Source: Aquatica leii (lineage: Eukaryota > Arthropoda > Insecta > Coleoptera > Lampyridae). Taken from it: DNA of 64,000 nucleotides. Under the pieces are notes generated by a model. That model was not told the origin of the DNA. It ran no database searches and saw only the letters and a list, made by a program, of their open reading frames with translations. The DNA is taken from positions 227,066,532-227,130,531 of the forward strand of contig CM069432.1 of the NCBI GenBank assembly GCA_035610365.1, in the 5' to 3' direction. The first letter of the stretch is position 1. Every line of letters starts with the position of its first letter. The position numbers and the translations under genes are program-made. Positions 1-12,537 of the stretch are shown one piece after another.

Positions 1-1935
1 TTGATTTAGTTATCACTCCAACTGCAAAAATAATCTGAAGATTTGATAGGTTAACTGAACCCAAAGCTCCATGGCTAACCGACAACATCAAACTTCTGAT
101 AACATGAAGAAATAATGCCTTGTCTAAATTTAAGAGAATTAAATTTACTACTGATTAGAACTATTTACTAATAAGGGGAAAACGTGATTTGTTCAATCAT
201 TCTATAAACAAAAATGCCAATAATATCTGGAAAGTTCTTAGGTCAATTGACCTTTACTATAAATCTAAAAACGAGATATTCCAACTGAACTTAGTGATGT
301 AAACAAAATCAATAAATTCTTTATAAAATAAATCAATAGACTTAAAGTTCCTGCCAATGATAATCTCAAAGGTATGTACAGCCACACTATAACGGCTAAT
401 ATTCTAAATATATTTAGTTTTCAACTTGCCACAATGAATGATGAAACTGAATCTTTGATTTCTATCACCTAGAAATCTCTAGGCGCAGACACCATCAGCA
501 TCAATATGATTAAAACTTGTTGTCCAATTCTATTAAAATATTTACTTCACCTAATCAACTGCTGTGTAGAATCTATTTATTTTCCATCTTGTTGGAAGAT
601 TGTTCATATTCTCCCATTTTCAAAAAATAATTCGCCTGCTAGTTTTAAGGACTTACGTCCTATTAGTATTTCACCTGTTTTATCTAAATTGCTGGAGAAA
701 ATTATGGGGTAGCTAATTTGTCAACATTTGTTCTTGTATAATATTGTTCCAACAGTTCAGTCTGGGTTTTGTAGTTGATACAGTTGTGCTGCAGCTCTAT
801 CTTATATAACGGATGATCTTATCAAAGCATTATTATACCAAGGTTTTCGATCTGATTTATCATTACTTATTATTATGCAAATTACATTATCTTGGCTTTA
901 GTGATTCAGCCATAAATGTACTAAAAAGCTTTCTATCCGACAGGTATCAAGTAGTAAAATTTAATAAGTTTATGTCCAATGAGCATCAAGTGTCGGATGG
1001 TGTGCCGCAAGGGTTCATTTTAGGGTCGTTGTCGTATATTATTTACGCATCAGATTTTATCGACGTTGTTCAAAATTGAGAAATGCACTGTTACGCTGAC
1101 AACACTCAACTATATTTAACATTTAACCCTTCTGATACTCAAAAAAAAGTAGACCTTATTAATACTAACATAAATCGCTTAATAACTGTATCAAGAAAAC
1201 ATTCTCTCTTTATAAATTCCGCAAAGTCCAGTGTTACGCTACTCTGAAACCAAAAGATAAAGATATCATTTTACTTATTATCAATATTAATGTAAACGGA
1301 AAAAATTTACCTAGTGCTTGTCAGAACGTGGGACTAATCTTTGATACAAGCTTAAGATCGCATAAATAAGTGCATACAGAAATTTTATACCAATTTAAGA
1401 ATCTTATATGTTAACAAGCATTTTCTAACTGCTAAAGCCATACAGATATCAAGCAATTTTCTTGTTTTACCTTATTTCAACTTTGGTGATACGGTTTATA
1501 GTCCTTGTATGTATGGAGTTGATATGAAAAGAGTTCAACGTATCCAAAACGATTGTGTTAGATTAATTTTTGGCTTACAAAAATATGATCACATATTTCT
1601 AAAATTAACTGATACAAAATGGGTAAATATAAAAAATCGTAGATTACTACATTTCGCTTGTTTAGTTTACAAAACCTTGATAACAAGAACTCCATCAACT
1701 CTTAGTAGTAGGCTTAGCTAACGTACAGACGTGCACACCATCAATATAAGAAATAAAGGTCTTTTAACAGTCCCAAAATATAAAATCTAAATCTATTTAT
1801 TTTGTGTTATTTTTCATATTGTAACTACGAAGTGTTTAAGATTATAACGAAATACGGAATAAAAGTAATCTTAAAAACTGATGCTAATTTTCTACTTTTA
1901 AGACATTTTATATTATATAATACTAGCAGAATTTT
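1..1935 (+). mobile_element. Non-LTR retrotransposon ORF2 remnant (jockey-like), 5' end outside window
   Basis: This is a decayed reverse-transcriptase gene read across several frames. About 65-260 encodes the endonuclease-RT linker, including the motif PWLTDNIK. 506-712 holds RT palm residues with WKIVHILPFSK and the motif FKDLRPISISPVLSKLLEK. 813-1079 holds LGFSDSAINVLKSFLSDRYQ followed by DGVPQGFILGSL, the PQG block. Just after this the catalytic YADD box is CYADNTQLYL, so the second Asp is replaced by Asn. 1509-1721 and the region to about 1935 encode the C-terminal tail (RVQRIQNDCVRLIFGL; RTDVHTINIRNKGLLTVPK), which is typical of jockey-superfamily ORF2. In-frame stops, frameshifts and the lost catalytic Asp make it inactive. 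The clade assignment is by recalled family motifs, not by alignment. Confidence 0.85.
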
Positions 1936-2704
1936 TCGAAACCCGAAATTGGTCAAAAAATTAAGTACCCTAAAGATGGTCTGTGTGTATGTTTGTCTTC
2001 AGTTTCAAAAAGTTGGATTTTTTCCTTTTTGCTATTTTTTTTGTATATACAGATCAAAACAAACTTATTTAAAATCTGTGTCACTACTTATTGCAGAATC
2101 TATAAAATAATAACAGAACAGTTAATCAAAAAAATTGACAACAGTATAAAAAAGAACTAAATTTCTTTCTTATTAGTTACATTATTTATTATGTGAAAAT
2201 TACCAAAAGGTGAAGATACCATATTTATTACAAATTTGATATGGATCAAACCAAAATCATCTAAATTTTGTAAAGATTTATTTAGTTTTTTAGTAAATTA
2301 ATATAAAGGTAAAGACTCTTTAAATATAGAATTTAAAATCTTAAAAAAAAACAATCAATATCCAAGAGTAACTGTGGTTAAAAGTATTTTTGTGTTGCCA
2401 ACATCGCAAACGTCAATATTCGTTTGTTAGTGTAGTTACGTAATGAACGAAAAAAGCTCTAGGGTAGCAAAATGAAAACTATTAATTCACATAAAATTAA
2501 GTGTTCAAAGTCAATTAATATATTAGAACGAGTATGCGGCAGGTGGAAAAATTATTTTAAAAATCTTAAAGTTCAGTTAACATTGAAGGAAAACGATGTT
2601 AAAGTTAATGTCAAAGATTTAGTAAAAAATGTAGTACCAACATTATATTTCTGTTGATTTTTTTTTATTTTTTCAAAGAAGAATGTAATTTTATAAAAGG
2701 CAAC
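1936..2704. other. AT-rich stretch without recognised gene
   Basis: No supported coding region. A 61-codon open frame at 2472-2657 has no recognisable motif. About 2397-2450 (with the core CAATATTCGTTTGTTAGTGT) recurs in inverted orientation at about 43805-43865, so part of this stretch is a dispersed repeat. Confidence 0.5.
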
Positions 2705-2816
2705 ACAAAAAATAATATACATTACTCTTGTCGAAAGAATCATAGCATAACTTAATCACATTAACGTTCGTTATGCTATTTCTTATTTTCGACTCTTGTT
2801 ACGTAAACTACTATTG
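2705..2816. repeat. Foldback (hairpin) repeat, copy 1
   Basis: TAGCATAAC at 2743-2751 faces its exact inverse GTTATGCTA at 2770-2778. The arms extend outward imperfectly through CTCTTGTCGAAAG on the left and TTTTCGACTCTTGTTACG on the right. The same motifs recur at 40794-40930 and about 43870-43930, so this is a dispersed foldback family of unknown origin. Confidence 0.6.
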
Positions 2817-2933
2817 TTTTTTTGTTTTTTTTTTTAAATAAAATCCAAATACTTTTAAGTTTTATCAGTTTTAATGTGTTTTAAGTTTAAATTAATTAGA
2901 AATAATTGACAAAATAACAATGCAAAAAAAAAC

Positions 2934-2939
2934 TTTATT
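2934..2939 (-). terminator. Polyadenylation signal of the GH31 gene
   Basis: AATAAA on the minus strand, 27 bases past the TAA stop at 2967-2969. Its position fits a short 3' UTR. Confidence 0.55.
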
Positions 2940-2966
2940 AAACACAACCTTATTCCGTACAGTCAA

Positions 2967-5458
2967 TTAAATGTCTGCGTCACTATCTTTTCTAACAAAA
3001 TAAGGTAACACGTCTATAGGCGCATTATAATTAATTAGTTCGACAGGTCCTACGTAAACTTTTCTGTTGTTACCATCAACCCATTTACCTTCTGGCAAAT
3101 ACACATCTCTAGATCTTGCATTTTCTGTTATAACTGGAGCTACTAATATGTTTTCTCCTAACACAAATTCTAAAAAAAAGTATTGTTTAAATTCATTATT
3201 GATTCAGTTTAATTTTAAACCTGTATCAACGCCCAACGCTTTTTGATCATTTGGCGCAATCCACCATATAGGAGCATTAACTGGAAATCCTTTGTCAATA
3301 CTGTTTTGCATTTGTTTTATTATATACGAAGCATATTTTTGGTGTAAATTTATAAATTTTCTAGAAATTGCTGATACGTCAATCTAAAATTAGAGTTTTT
3401 AAATTATCGCTAAAATACTGAAAATTGCATATGTACTGATTGATCTTGATAATCCCACGGTACGTAACTAAATTGGATGCTTGGCATAAACACGTTTGCT
3501 TCTAACCAACGGATGAACAATTCAGCACTGGGCGCACCCTGATATCCGTTACCACCAACCATATCTGGCAACACCCTAAAAATGCATGCATTTTATATAT
3601 GTGAATTATAAGTTGTATATTATCACATTGAGTATCCATTTAAATTCATCTGCATTAATGTTGTGAGTAGCGTGTACAACCCGTTATTATTTCCCCAGTT
3701 TGAATCTTTATCGATCATTCTTACATATATAGGCAAATCTTGAGTTCTAATAGTTAAAAAAATTAGATAAAATGTAAAATAATTATTTAACTACTATCGT
3801 ACTTCCATGCTGAACGTACTTCAACCAAATCACCAAATTGAGCACACGTTCTAACATAATCTGCAGATAAACTGTTAGGTGTAGTTTCAACATCACCATA
3901 AAGCTTTGAAATCTAAAACATATTGATTATTGTCATGATTTTAACGAAATTAAAATAAAACACCGTTGGCGCCCACGTCGTTTCTCCTGCATCGAATTTA
4001 AAACTATCAATTCCATGATTTTTCTGCAAAGCTTGTAACCTTTCAATAAACCATTCTTGCACTTCTAAATTAGAAAAATCTAAATATGTAGCTTGTTTTG
4101 AGTTACTATTCCACCACTGAGTTAAATCACTACCATTTAAATCTTTTACCAAAAATCCTAAAAAAACCATTGATTAAGAATATAAGTTTTAATGTATTCT
4201 AAATACCATATTTTCTAGCTGATTCCAAGTGTTTTTTACAATCAAGATTAATAAATGGATGTGCCCATAACGTTACTCTAAAATTAAGAGACTTTATGTA
4301 TGCGACAGTTTCGTCAATGCCAGAAAACTTAGATGCTCTAAAGGAGAGTGCACCATAACAGTCCTTGAAATTAATTTTAAAGGATTTAGTTTTCTTTCTA
4401 TTTAGTTAAAACCACTAACCTCCCAATCATCGTCAATTTCTAGTTGTCCATCAGAATATCCATGATCAGCAATTTCTTTTGTAAATTCACGTACTACAGA
4501 ATCATTTACGTCTCTTTTATATCTAGCCCAAGTAGACCAAATTGGTCGTTCAATCATTTTAAAATTGGGATGTCCTATAATTTATTAATTATTTAAAGTA
4601 TTGCACAATAAACTTGTACCTGTAGGTTTTCCTAAAAAGGTTTTAACTGCATGCAAGTGTGCTGCTCGTGCATCATCTTTTGCCACTATCGAATATTGAA
4701 GAATAACCTAAAACGCTATTATAATTACATAATTAAACAAGAACTTCAATTACTCTTTGACGTTGAGGGGAATACGGTGATGTAACTTTAGCCGAAAAAC
4801 AAACTTTGTTTTTACTAGTTATAGAGTTTTGATTAATAAATAATGGTACTTTTTCGTTAACAAAAATGTAAGCTCCAGCGGAGTTTAACCAGTAAGGTTC
4901 AACTACAGCTCCCCATTGATCTTCTTGTAAAACATTAGCAAAGTTCGTCAGCGTAAGTTTTTCTATTGGCCAATCTTGGTAAAATCTTTCAGGACCACCG
5001 AACCAATGGTGCTGTTCTAAATTAAAACAATCTTCAAAAACTGTTGCTATGTTATTGCTCGTCCAAAATATTGTAAAACCATATTGAATGTGGGTGTTTA
5101 TATGCAACCTAACATCACCAGCTTCGAAGCAATTATTAACTCCAACGCAAGGTACTAACTTTTGAGTTAGATTTACTCCAATTTCACCTGTTAAAGATGG
5201 TGTAACGCCTAAAATATTGAAATTGTATATAAAAAATAATAAATATTTAAGCTATTTACCGTTTGACAAAGTTAATTGCAGTCGTCCAGATTCAGGTTTT
5301 ATAGATAAAGAAACGCCATCATTAGTAATTTGTATTAAATTTTCTCCTTGAGTTAAAAATATATTGAACAAAAGCAGTGCTAAAATAACATTATTTAATT
5401 AAATTGAAAAATTGTAACATATATACTTACTGGCCAGAAACGGCGCTTTCCCTGACAT
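2967..5458 (-). CDS. GH31 family glycosidase, myogenesis-regulating-glycosidase-like, 12 exons, 649 aa
   Basis: My exon model on the minus strand is 5458-5431, 5379-5260, 5208-4754, 4707-4620, 4574-4420, 4363-4207, 4157-3964, 3912-3803, 3746-3627, 3575-3419, 3383-3221 and 3169-2967. All junctions are GT-AG and the frame stays open for 650 codons including the stop. Residues 1-22 (MSGKAPFLATLLLFNIFLTQ) form a signal peptide or anchor. Diagnostic GH31 motifs are RPIWSTWARYK from residue 240, EIDDDWE at 276-282, FKFDAGE with the probable nucleophile Asp390, and TQDLPIYVRMIDKDSNWG at 437-454, with Asp448 or Asp450 as candidate acid/base. VLPDMVGGNGY and PIWWIAP follow. The MYORG-type family works in the secretory pathway on alpha-linked sugars; the substrate here is unknown. 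An AATAAA lies at 2939-2934, just past the stop. No breaks were seen. The weakest junctions are GTAATT after residue 201 and GTACGA after 435. Confidence 0.93.
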
Positions 5459-5889
5459 TTTGAACTGTAAGAAAAACACTTCTATATCAGTTTAAATACT
5501 AAATTGATATTGATACTATATCTAGTACTTATAACTAATTTAATTTTTTCAAACAATAAAAAAATTATGATTGTATTATTTCTTGCACTTTTTTTGTATT
5601 AATTTTAAAATGTGATTTTTTTTAAGATTAAATTGTCATAGAACATTACTGCTTCTTTATCTTATCCTATCGTGTTAGATTTTTTACGTGTAACATTATA
5701 GTTTTTTATGTTTATTTAAAATATACACAGAAAGATTGCAAAAAGTACGTAGATTAAAGTAATTTTAGTAAACGATATACCTAACTTCTAAAGATAAATA
5801 ATATGTCCAAATCATTTAATTTCAATGTTTGTACAGGGTACGAGTACAACAATTGAGCGATTGCTTTTTGTAGCGAAGTATACTCGAAA
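5459..5889. other. Upstream region of the GH31 gene, no gene seen
   Basis: AT-rich DNA between the GH31 start codon and the inverted transposon pair. It probably contains the GH31 promoter and 5' UTR. I see no clear TATA box or other coding region. Confidence 0.4.
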
Positions 5890-6660
5890 GATATTTCGGT
5901 TATTTTTCAAACTAGAGAAAAACGGTTTATGTGACCTTTAGGCACTTTTTTGAGTATAATGCAATGGCGTTTTTAATCACTTCATTATATTTCAAGTTAT
6001 GGCATGTAGTTGTGTTTTTTAAAATACAAATCATAGTAGGTTAGTAGACAGTTAAAATTGTTTGTTTTTTCTTTTTTCAATGTAATATTACATGTGGTGC
6101 TTATAATTTTATATTTTATTGATTTCATCAAAAAAAAATCGATATTTTTTAACTAACACGTATGCATTTCGTTGTAGTTTTCTCTGAAAATGTGAATAAA
6201 TTAAATCATTTAGTATTGAAAGTTAATTGATATAAAGTGTAATGACTTTTCAAAATTATGAAAAATACGATATGATGGAATGTTTTAATTAAAGTGATAA
6301 TCATTTGGACGGTGGAGCCGAATTATATTTCGATCGTGGCCCAGAAAGAAGACAGCCTCATAAATCCACTTTTATGAGATTAAAACCAAATCTGAAGGAT
6401 TATGAATCACTTAACGAACCAATAACAAGAAATTACATTATTCAAGATATAGAAGAAGCTTCTATCAATGTAGTAGGAGCTGTAGTAGCAAATCCTTCAA
6501 TGTCCTGTCGCCAAACTGAAGCAGAAGTTGGAATTTCAAAAAGTCGAGCTTCCAATATATCGAAAAAAACAAATTTCGGCGTAGATTGCAACTTTGTAAT
6601 CGGTATCTACAAAATACTCAGCAAAATTTATTGTTTTATCGAAACATAATTTGGTCCGAT
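5890..6660 (+). mobile_element. Tc/mariner-type transposon 5' part, left arm of inverted pair
   Basis: Contains the 5' non-coding part and the start of a transposase gene. Translation of 6240-6590 gives a helix-turn-helix N-terminus of the DUF4817/mariner-like class: AELYFDRGPERRQPHKSTF, then a SCRQTEAEVGISKSRASNI segment. An in-frame stop near 6291 interrupts the start, and homology is lost after about 6575, so no DDE domain is present. The first ~540 bases are repeated in inverted orientation at 6893-7465. Confidence 0.75.
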
Positions 6661-6892
6661 AAAGCTGGATGAAGTCTATATTAGTATAACGGTTAGAGTA
6701 TTTAATAACATAAACGAACTAAGAGAAGATTTTGTTGACTCTTAATTGCATCTCAAATATTTCTATTCACAACGCAATTAGTGACGTTACAAAGAGGTGT
6801 AATTTATGTATTGCTAGGAATGGACAAAATTTTAAAAATTTGCTTTGAATGTGTAATTATTAATTAGGTATTAAATCTTATAATTTATTCTA

Positions 6893-7465
6893 TTAGTTAT
6901 AATTTGTTGTTATTGGTTTGTCAAATGAACCATGATTCCTTAGATTTTGTCTTAATCTCATAAAAATGGATTTATAAGGTTGTCTTCTTTCTGTGTAACG
7001 ATCGAAATATAACTCGGCTGCAGCCTCCAAATGGTTATCACTTTGATTAAAGAATTCTATCATATAGTATTTTTTATAATTTTGAGAAACCATTGCACTT
7101 TATACCAACTAACTTTCAATAATAAATGATTTAGTTTGTTCACATTTTTAACGACTGAAGCCTACTATGAGAAAACTACAACGGAATACGTGTTTGTTAA
7201 AAAATATCGATTTTTTGATAAAATAAGTAAAATGTGAGATCATAAACCCCACATGTTATATATCATTGAAAAGAGAAAGACAAACGCTTTTAACTGTCCA
7301 ATAGCCTACTATGATTTATATTAAAAAAAACACAACTATATGCCATAACTTGAAATATAATAAAGTTAGTCAAAATTATAAAACGCCATTGCATTCTACT
7401 CAAAAAAGTACCTTAAGGTCACTTAAACCGTTTTTCTCTACTTTAAAAAATAACCGAATTATTAT
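6893..7465 (-). mobile_element. Tc/mariner-type transposon 5' part, right arm of inverted pair
   Basis: On the minus strand, 7093-6893 encodes a 66-codon open frame starting MVSQNYKKYYMIEFFNQ and containing AAAELYFDRYTERRQPYKS. This is the same N-terminal transposase segment as the left arm. The homology with the left arm runs from shared 5' sequence (AGAGAAAAACGGTTTA, near 7440 in inverse) to the codons for PITTNY, where both arms end their similarity. This copy has fewer lesions in the coding part than its partner. Confidence 0.75.
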
Positions 7466-9455
7466 ATAAAACTTTCCCATATACCTAACAAGTAATAGAA
7501 AGAAAAACACATGTTTCTAAAAATTTAATACATATTGATGTTTTATAGAAGAGATTTATTAGCAATAAACTGTTAAATTTGCAAGCCTTGTTATTAAGAA
7601 CGTACTTAATTTTTTTTTGATAAATTAGTATTTAAAGCTTGAATTAATTTTTGCTATTATTTATTTAAAAAGTATGGAGCCAATCAACAATAATTTAAAA
7701 ATTAAAAAATGGTTTACATTTGTTTGCAGTTTGGCATTCAATGCAAATGCGAAAAACCTTTACTTAAATGAATGCTTTTGAAATAGATTAAAACAGTTTT
7801 TAATCTAGTGCTTTATCAAAAGCCAAAGTTAGCGTACTTTAATTATCTCTCATGTTTTTTTCAATACTTTAAATTTTAAGTATTCGAGAACATGGAGCTT
7901 GTGTATATATTTCATTATTGTAAATAAAAAGTGTACATCGATGCCTTGGCATCTAACAGATTATTTATATGGTATTGTTAAAAAAATGTACAGAAAATTA
8001 AATTTTCTAACATTTTCAACAACCAAAAATTAAATTATTGTTACTAATTAAAAATCAAATTTTATGTTATGTATAAATATGTAGTTACTTATTATGAATT
8101 GTTTACAATAATATTTAATAAAAAAATTGTGATTGCAAAACATATTTGTTTTATTAAATTATATTACTAATTTCAAGAATAAAAAGTGTTATACGTATTT
8201 ATATATAAAAACAAAAACAACAAATAACAGTGATACTTATGACTAATATACTATTACCTGAACTTGTAACTTTCTATGAAGCACATAAATATTCCGTTAG
8301 AATTAAAAACTTTCCACAATTTGTAAAACATATCTATATCTAGATTGCAATATATATTTACATATCAGTAATTTATTTTTTGTTAAAAATGTTTTAAAAC
8401 GAACTCTACTCTTTTTTTTACAGTACTTAGAAGCTACAGATACTTAATTATCTTTAAATTAAATTAATATTTCTAACTAAAATTAACATGTGTTTTTCAT
8501 GTAATTTTATTCGGTTATTACTAATTACGTTAACATAAGTTTTTTGTTTATTTCTAAAAATCACAAATAGTTTGAAGTTACATCTATATGTATATACAGG
8601 TGTTATTTGTAATCTTTTAACAACATTTTTTTATTGTTCAATATTGTTAATTTATTGTAATGTGATAATAATTTCTATGATATTATTGCATGCATTATAC
8701 TTAACACAAAAGTAGCTGTTGACACAATTGTTCTTTTAATTTCAATTCTTTTGTTGTTTTGTTTTATTTTAATTTTGTTTCTTTTAAGTTTAGACAGAGA
8801 TGTTGATTAATAGATCATCCATCAAATCTAATGTTTTATTCTAGAGAAATCTTTCTGCATATACATTTTTCTAAAATTATATCGGATAGCAGACAACTAT
8901 AAATTTTCTATGCTATGTTTTACAAAAACATCTGTAAAACCTCAAATATCTTTCTTACGATGTTGTAATACATTCTAAGAATGTCAAATCATTCACCATT
9001 CTTTGATTAGAAACAAGATCTTTGTAGGTCTTAAACATATTAGTAGTATTCACGCTCTTGTATGTTGTTGAAGGTCAAACTATATTAGTCGGTAAAGCAA
9101 ATGAGTCTATATTTAACCTTCTGAGTACATCTGTCTAGTCCATAGTACATAATAAATAAAGAAATTTGTGGTCGCCGTTATAAATGGCGACATAAAAATA
9201 TTTTACTACTGTCGTCTATTGACTTCTTAAGCTATAATGATAAATGAAAACGTCAAATGTTATCTGTAATTTTTTTCTAAAATGGCGTCGGCAGACAAAC
9301 GTGCAAGCATGTGTCTGCGCAAAAACAGATAAATCTTTATTCATCCAATGAATTATTATCTAATGATATATTTTTTTGTGGTAAAAAGCATGTTAGTATT
9401 GAAAACTAATGTATTATTTTTTTGAAAAACTAAATAATCGGTTTTTGACTTTCTC
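7466..9455. other. Long AT-rich stretch without recognised gene
   Basis: No coding region could be supported on either strand. A short inverted repeat GTCGCC/GGCGAC sits near 9171-9191, and GCAGACA/TGTCTGC flanks 9291-9318. The latter may be the 5' end region of the downstream piggyBac relic, since acidic piggyBac N-terminal codons begin shortly after. Confidence 0.4.
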
Positions 9456-10985
9456 TTGTATGTCCTTTGCAAATCACTGCAGCATGCAATTAATATTTCT
9501 CAAGACTGTGATATCACAGAAGTTTTGAACTACTCTGAATTCGACTTTTCTGAAGATAATTTATATGAAGATCCGGAGCTTGTGTTGCTCAATCAAAAAG
9601 CCAGTGAATCTAGATACTCAGGTGAAAAGAAGGCTCTAGTCGATTTTAACTTTAATTTCGTCGAGCAAAAGGACGCGCAAGAAGTACATCACACGGGTGG
9701 AAACGTGGTTGTAGTTGTAGCCGTAACGCAAAATAATGGTAGCATTCAAAACAATTGGGTACACAACACACTGGAATTACAAACAGGTAATTTAATGCAA
9801 CCAGCGTTCAACCAAAAAAATACTGAAGAGAGATAGTGTGTTACCAACCACAATACGTAAATGACAACATTCTTTCCAGTTATAGTTAACTGCACTAAAA
9901 AGAACATGTTCGCATTACAGTGCTCAAAAATATTTATGTATGAGTCTGAAACATGGAAGGTTCCGATAATAGCAATGATTATGACCCGTAACAAATTTTT
10001 CTTTATTAGACTGAGACTGCATTCAGTCTATGGCCTCGATGTAACGGTGAAACAAAAATTACAAAGAATCTGAAAAATCTAGCTATTATTTGATCGCATA
10101 TTAGTTGGATGTCTCAAGCAAAATCGTTCCAAGGAATGAGTATTAATAAAATGATTATACCTTTTACAAAGCAATGTCCCATGCGGCAGTTTTGTACCAA
10201 CAAACCCAACTCAGTTGGCTTCAAAATTTTCGACTTAGCTTTACCAAAAGAAACACTACATGTTCTTACTTAATCAACCAAAAATTGAGTTTGGGGGAAA
10301 CTGACATTATTTATTTGACAAAAACTTGGTTTTTGACCGTTTTTTTACCACTTCTAAACCTTGAGATCAATTAATAAATCTTGATTTCTATAGCACAAGT
10401 ACAAAAAACTGTGTATTAACTAAAGAAAAAACTCTAAAAAAGGAAACAAGAAGAAGTAGTGAAGTAAGTAAGCGCTGTGCCGATGTAGTTTGATAATAAG
10501 CCAGTTTTGATAATATCTACTTGCTATTGCTATCAGAACCAAGATGAATGTGAGCGATGGTCAAAGAAAGATAAAATATACGTAACAATAAGAAAACTGT
10601 GAACGATTAGAATAATCTCTCATTTTTTTTTATTTACGCGTGGTAATTACTTGGCAACAGAGCAGAGTTATACAAACAAAGAAACACATACAACAGAAAA
10701 ATACTATATACATGCAAGAATACAAACTGAATTTGGGCACCAAACTTATCACAATGTGATAATGACGACAAAACTGAGTATGAGCCAAAATATAAAAAGA
10801 TCCTAATAAAGATGCACCTTTACCAGAATATGTGCTGCAGAAAAAGTGGTTGTGATAAAAAACACAACCTTTGCAAAAAAATCAAAATTTATTTGTGTTT
10901 GTTTTGTAATCAAAATTGTTTTACAAATTTTCATAAAGCCTGTAAAAATAACAACCAAAATACAAAACTTAGTTTTTATATTTAA
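9456..10985 (+). pseudogene. piggyBac transposase relic 1
   Basis: Several frames together match a piggyBac (DDE_Tnp_1_7) transposase. 9456-9836 is an acidic N-terminal region. 9861-10073 includes WKVPIIAMIMTRNKFFFIR, the usual block before the first catalytic Asp. 10140-10260 gives MIIPFTKQCPMRQF followed by NKPNSVGFKIF, the strand around that Asp. About 10480-10590 gives FDNKPVLIIST and CERWSKKDKIYV. About 10835-10985 encodes a C-terminal cysteine-rich finger (CCRKSGC, then CLFCNQNCF). Stops and frameshifts separate the blocks, and the stretch between about 10270 and 10470 is poorly preserved. The gene is inactive. Confidence 0.8.
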
Positions 10986-11398
10986 GAAAAAGTGTAATTT
11001 CTGTTGATTCTAAAGAATATAATAAAAAGGCAACACTAAATATATTCTCTTTGTCCTTTAATTAGGAAAGCAAAAAAAAAACAGTGCAACAATTTTTTTT
11101 TTCTATGTTTTATACCAAGTCATTGTTAAGCAGTTCACTACAAAAGCTTCAAAAAGAAACTCCAGAAAAGTATGTCTAGCAGTGCTCAAGGTGCTAGAGC
11201 TATTTTTCTAGTATAAGATTAAACCCTTTTTAGTTCATAGTTCACTGTTATGATATGTTTTTATATATAAACTGTTTCGAACTCGCGCGGAGTGCGGACG
11301 TGTTTATGTGTGCTCTGAAAGTAGTGATTAAATTAAGTTGAAAAATTAATTAAAACTGGTAAAGCCCTAAAGGGCATTACTAGAATAAACTATAAAAA

Positions 11399-12529
11399 AT
11401 GTCTAAAGCAGCAAGCTGTGCAAAATGTAATGCAAACTTAGTTAAAAGTGATAAAATTGTTTGTTGTGTAGGGGATTGTGATAGGATGTATCACTACAAA
11501 TGTGGTAACATTACTACCGACGAATACGGTCTATTGATGGCTAAACGTAATTTTGGTTGGTTTTGTGAACACTGTGTAGATAGAAAAAGTTACATGGCAA
11601 TTGTTTTAGATGGTTTGAAAGCATTGAAACAACTGAAGGATGGTGTTTATAAGCAGAATAAAAAGATTGATAATGTTAATCAACAAATCATAGTGAATCA
11701 ACATAAATTAGAAAGTGATATAACTGAAATAATTGAAGAACGATCACAACCAACATATGCAAATAAATTGAAATTAAAAAAACATGAACCAGCTTTAATA
11801 ATAAAACCTAAAACGTAGAACAGAAATGTGTAGATACAAAAAATGACATTAAGAAATGTATTGACCCTACGGATATGAATATAACCGTAATACGACGGGT
11901 AAGTAATGGTGGTATACTTATAGAATGTAAAAATAAGGATAATGTATGTAAATTAAAACAGAAAGCGGAAACTAAAATGAGAGAATCCTACAAAATACAA
12001 TTGCCAAAGAAAAAGTTGCCAAGAATAAAAATAGTTGGATTGTCTGAAAATTTGCCACCGGAAATAATCGAGGAAAAAATTAAAATGCCGAACAGTGATA
12101 TAAATTCAGAGAAATCGTCTTTAAAGATTGTACACACAAAAGAAGGTAGAAATCGGAAAAGTTATATAGCTTATGCGGAAGTAAATGCATACACGTATCG
12201 GGCTATAATGAAAGAAGAAAAGATAAACGTAGGTTGGGATAGATGTATATGATGCTATTGAAATTAGAAGATGCTATCGATGTAATGGATTTAACCATAA
12301 AGCCTCGGAGTGTAAAGCACAAAAAGCTTGTCCAAAATGTGCTGGCTCACATGGGTTGCAAGAATGTACTGTTGATGGAGAAGAAAATCACAAATGTTCG
12401 AATTGTATTCAAATGGCCGAAAAATTAAAAATGAAACTGGACATTAACCATCCTGTCTGGAGTCAAGTATGTGCAGTATTTAAACGAAAAATGGAAATGG
12501 AAAGAAAGAAGATTGATTTTTTAGAATAA
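11399..12529 (+). pseudogene. Non-LTR ORF1: PHD-like finger, RRM-like segment and zinc knuckles
   Basis: The first 139 codons (11399-11818) carry a PHD-type Cys/His finger: C7-x2-C10, CCVGDC at 22-27, MYHYKC at 30-35, then WFCEHC. A lysine-rich coiled segment follows. The frame then shifts, and 11875-12252 continues the gag-like central domain. After another single-base shift, codons from 12248 encode CYRCNGFNHKASEC (CX2CX4HX4C), CPKCAGSHGLQEC and CSNC, ending at TAA 12527-12529. ORF1 proteins of this group bind the element RNA. Two frame breaks make this copy non-functional. Confidence 0.8.
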
Positions 12530-12537
12530 GTAAACAA

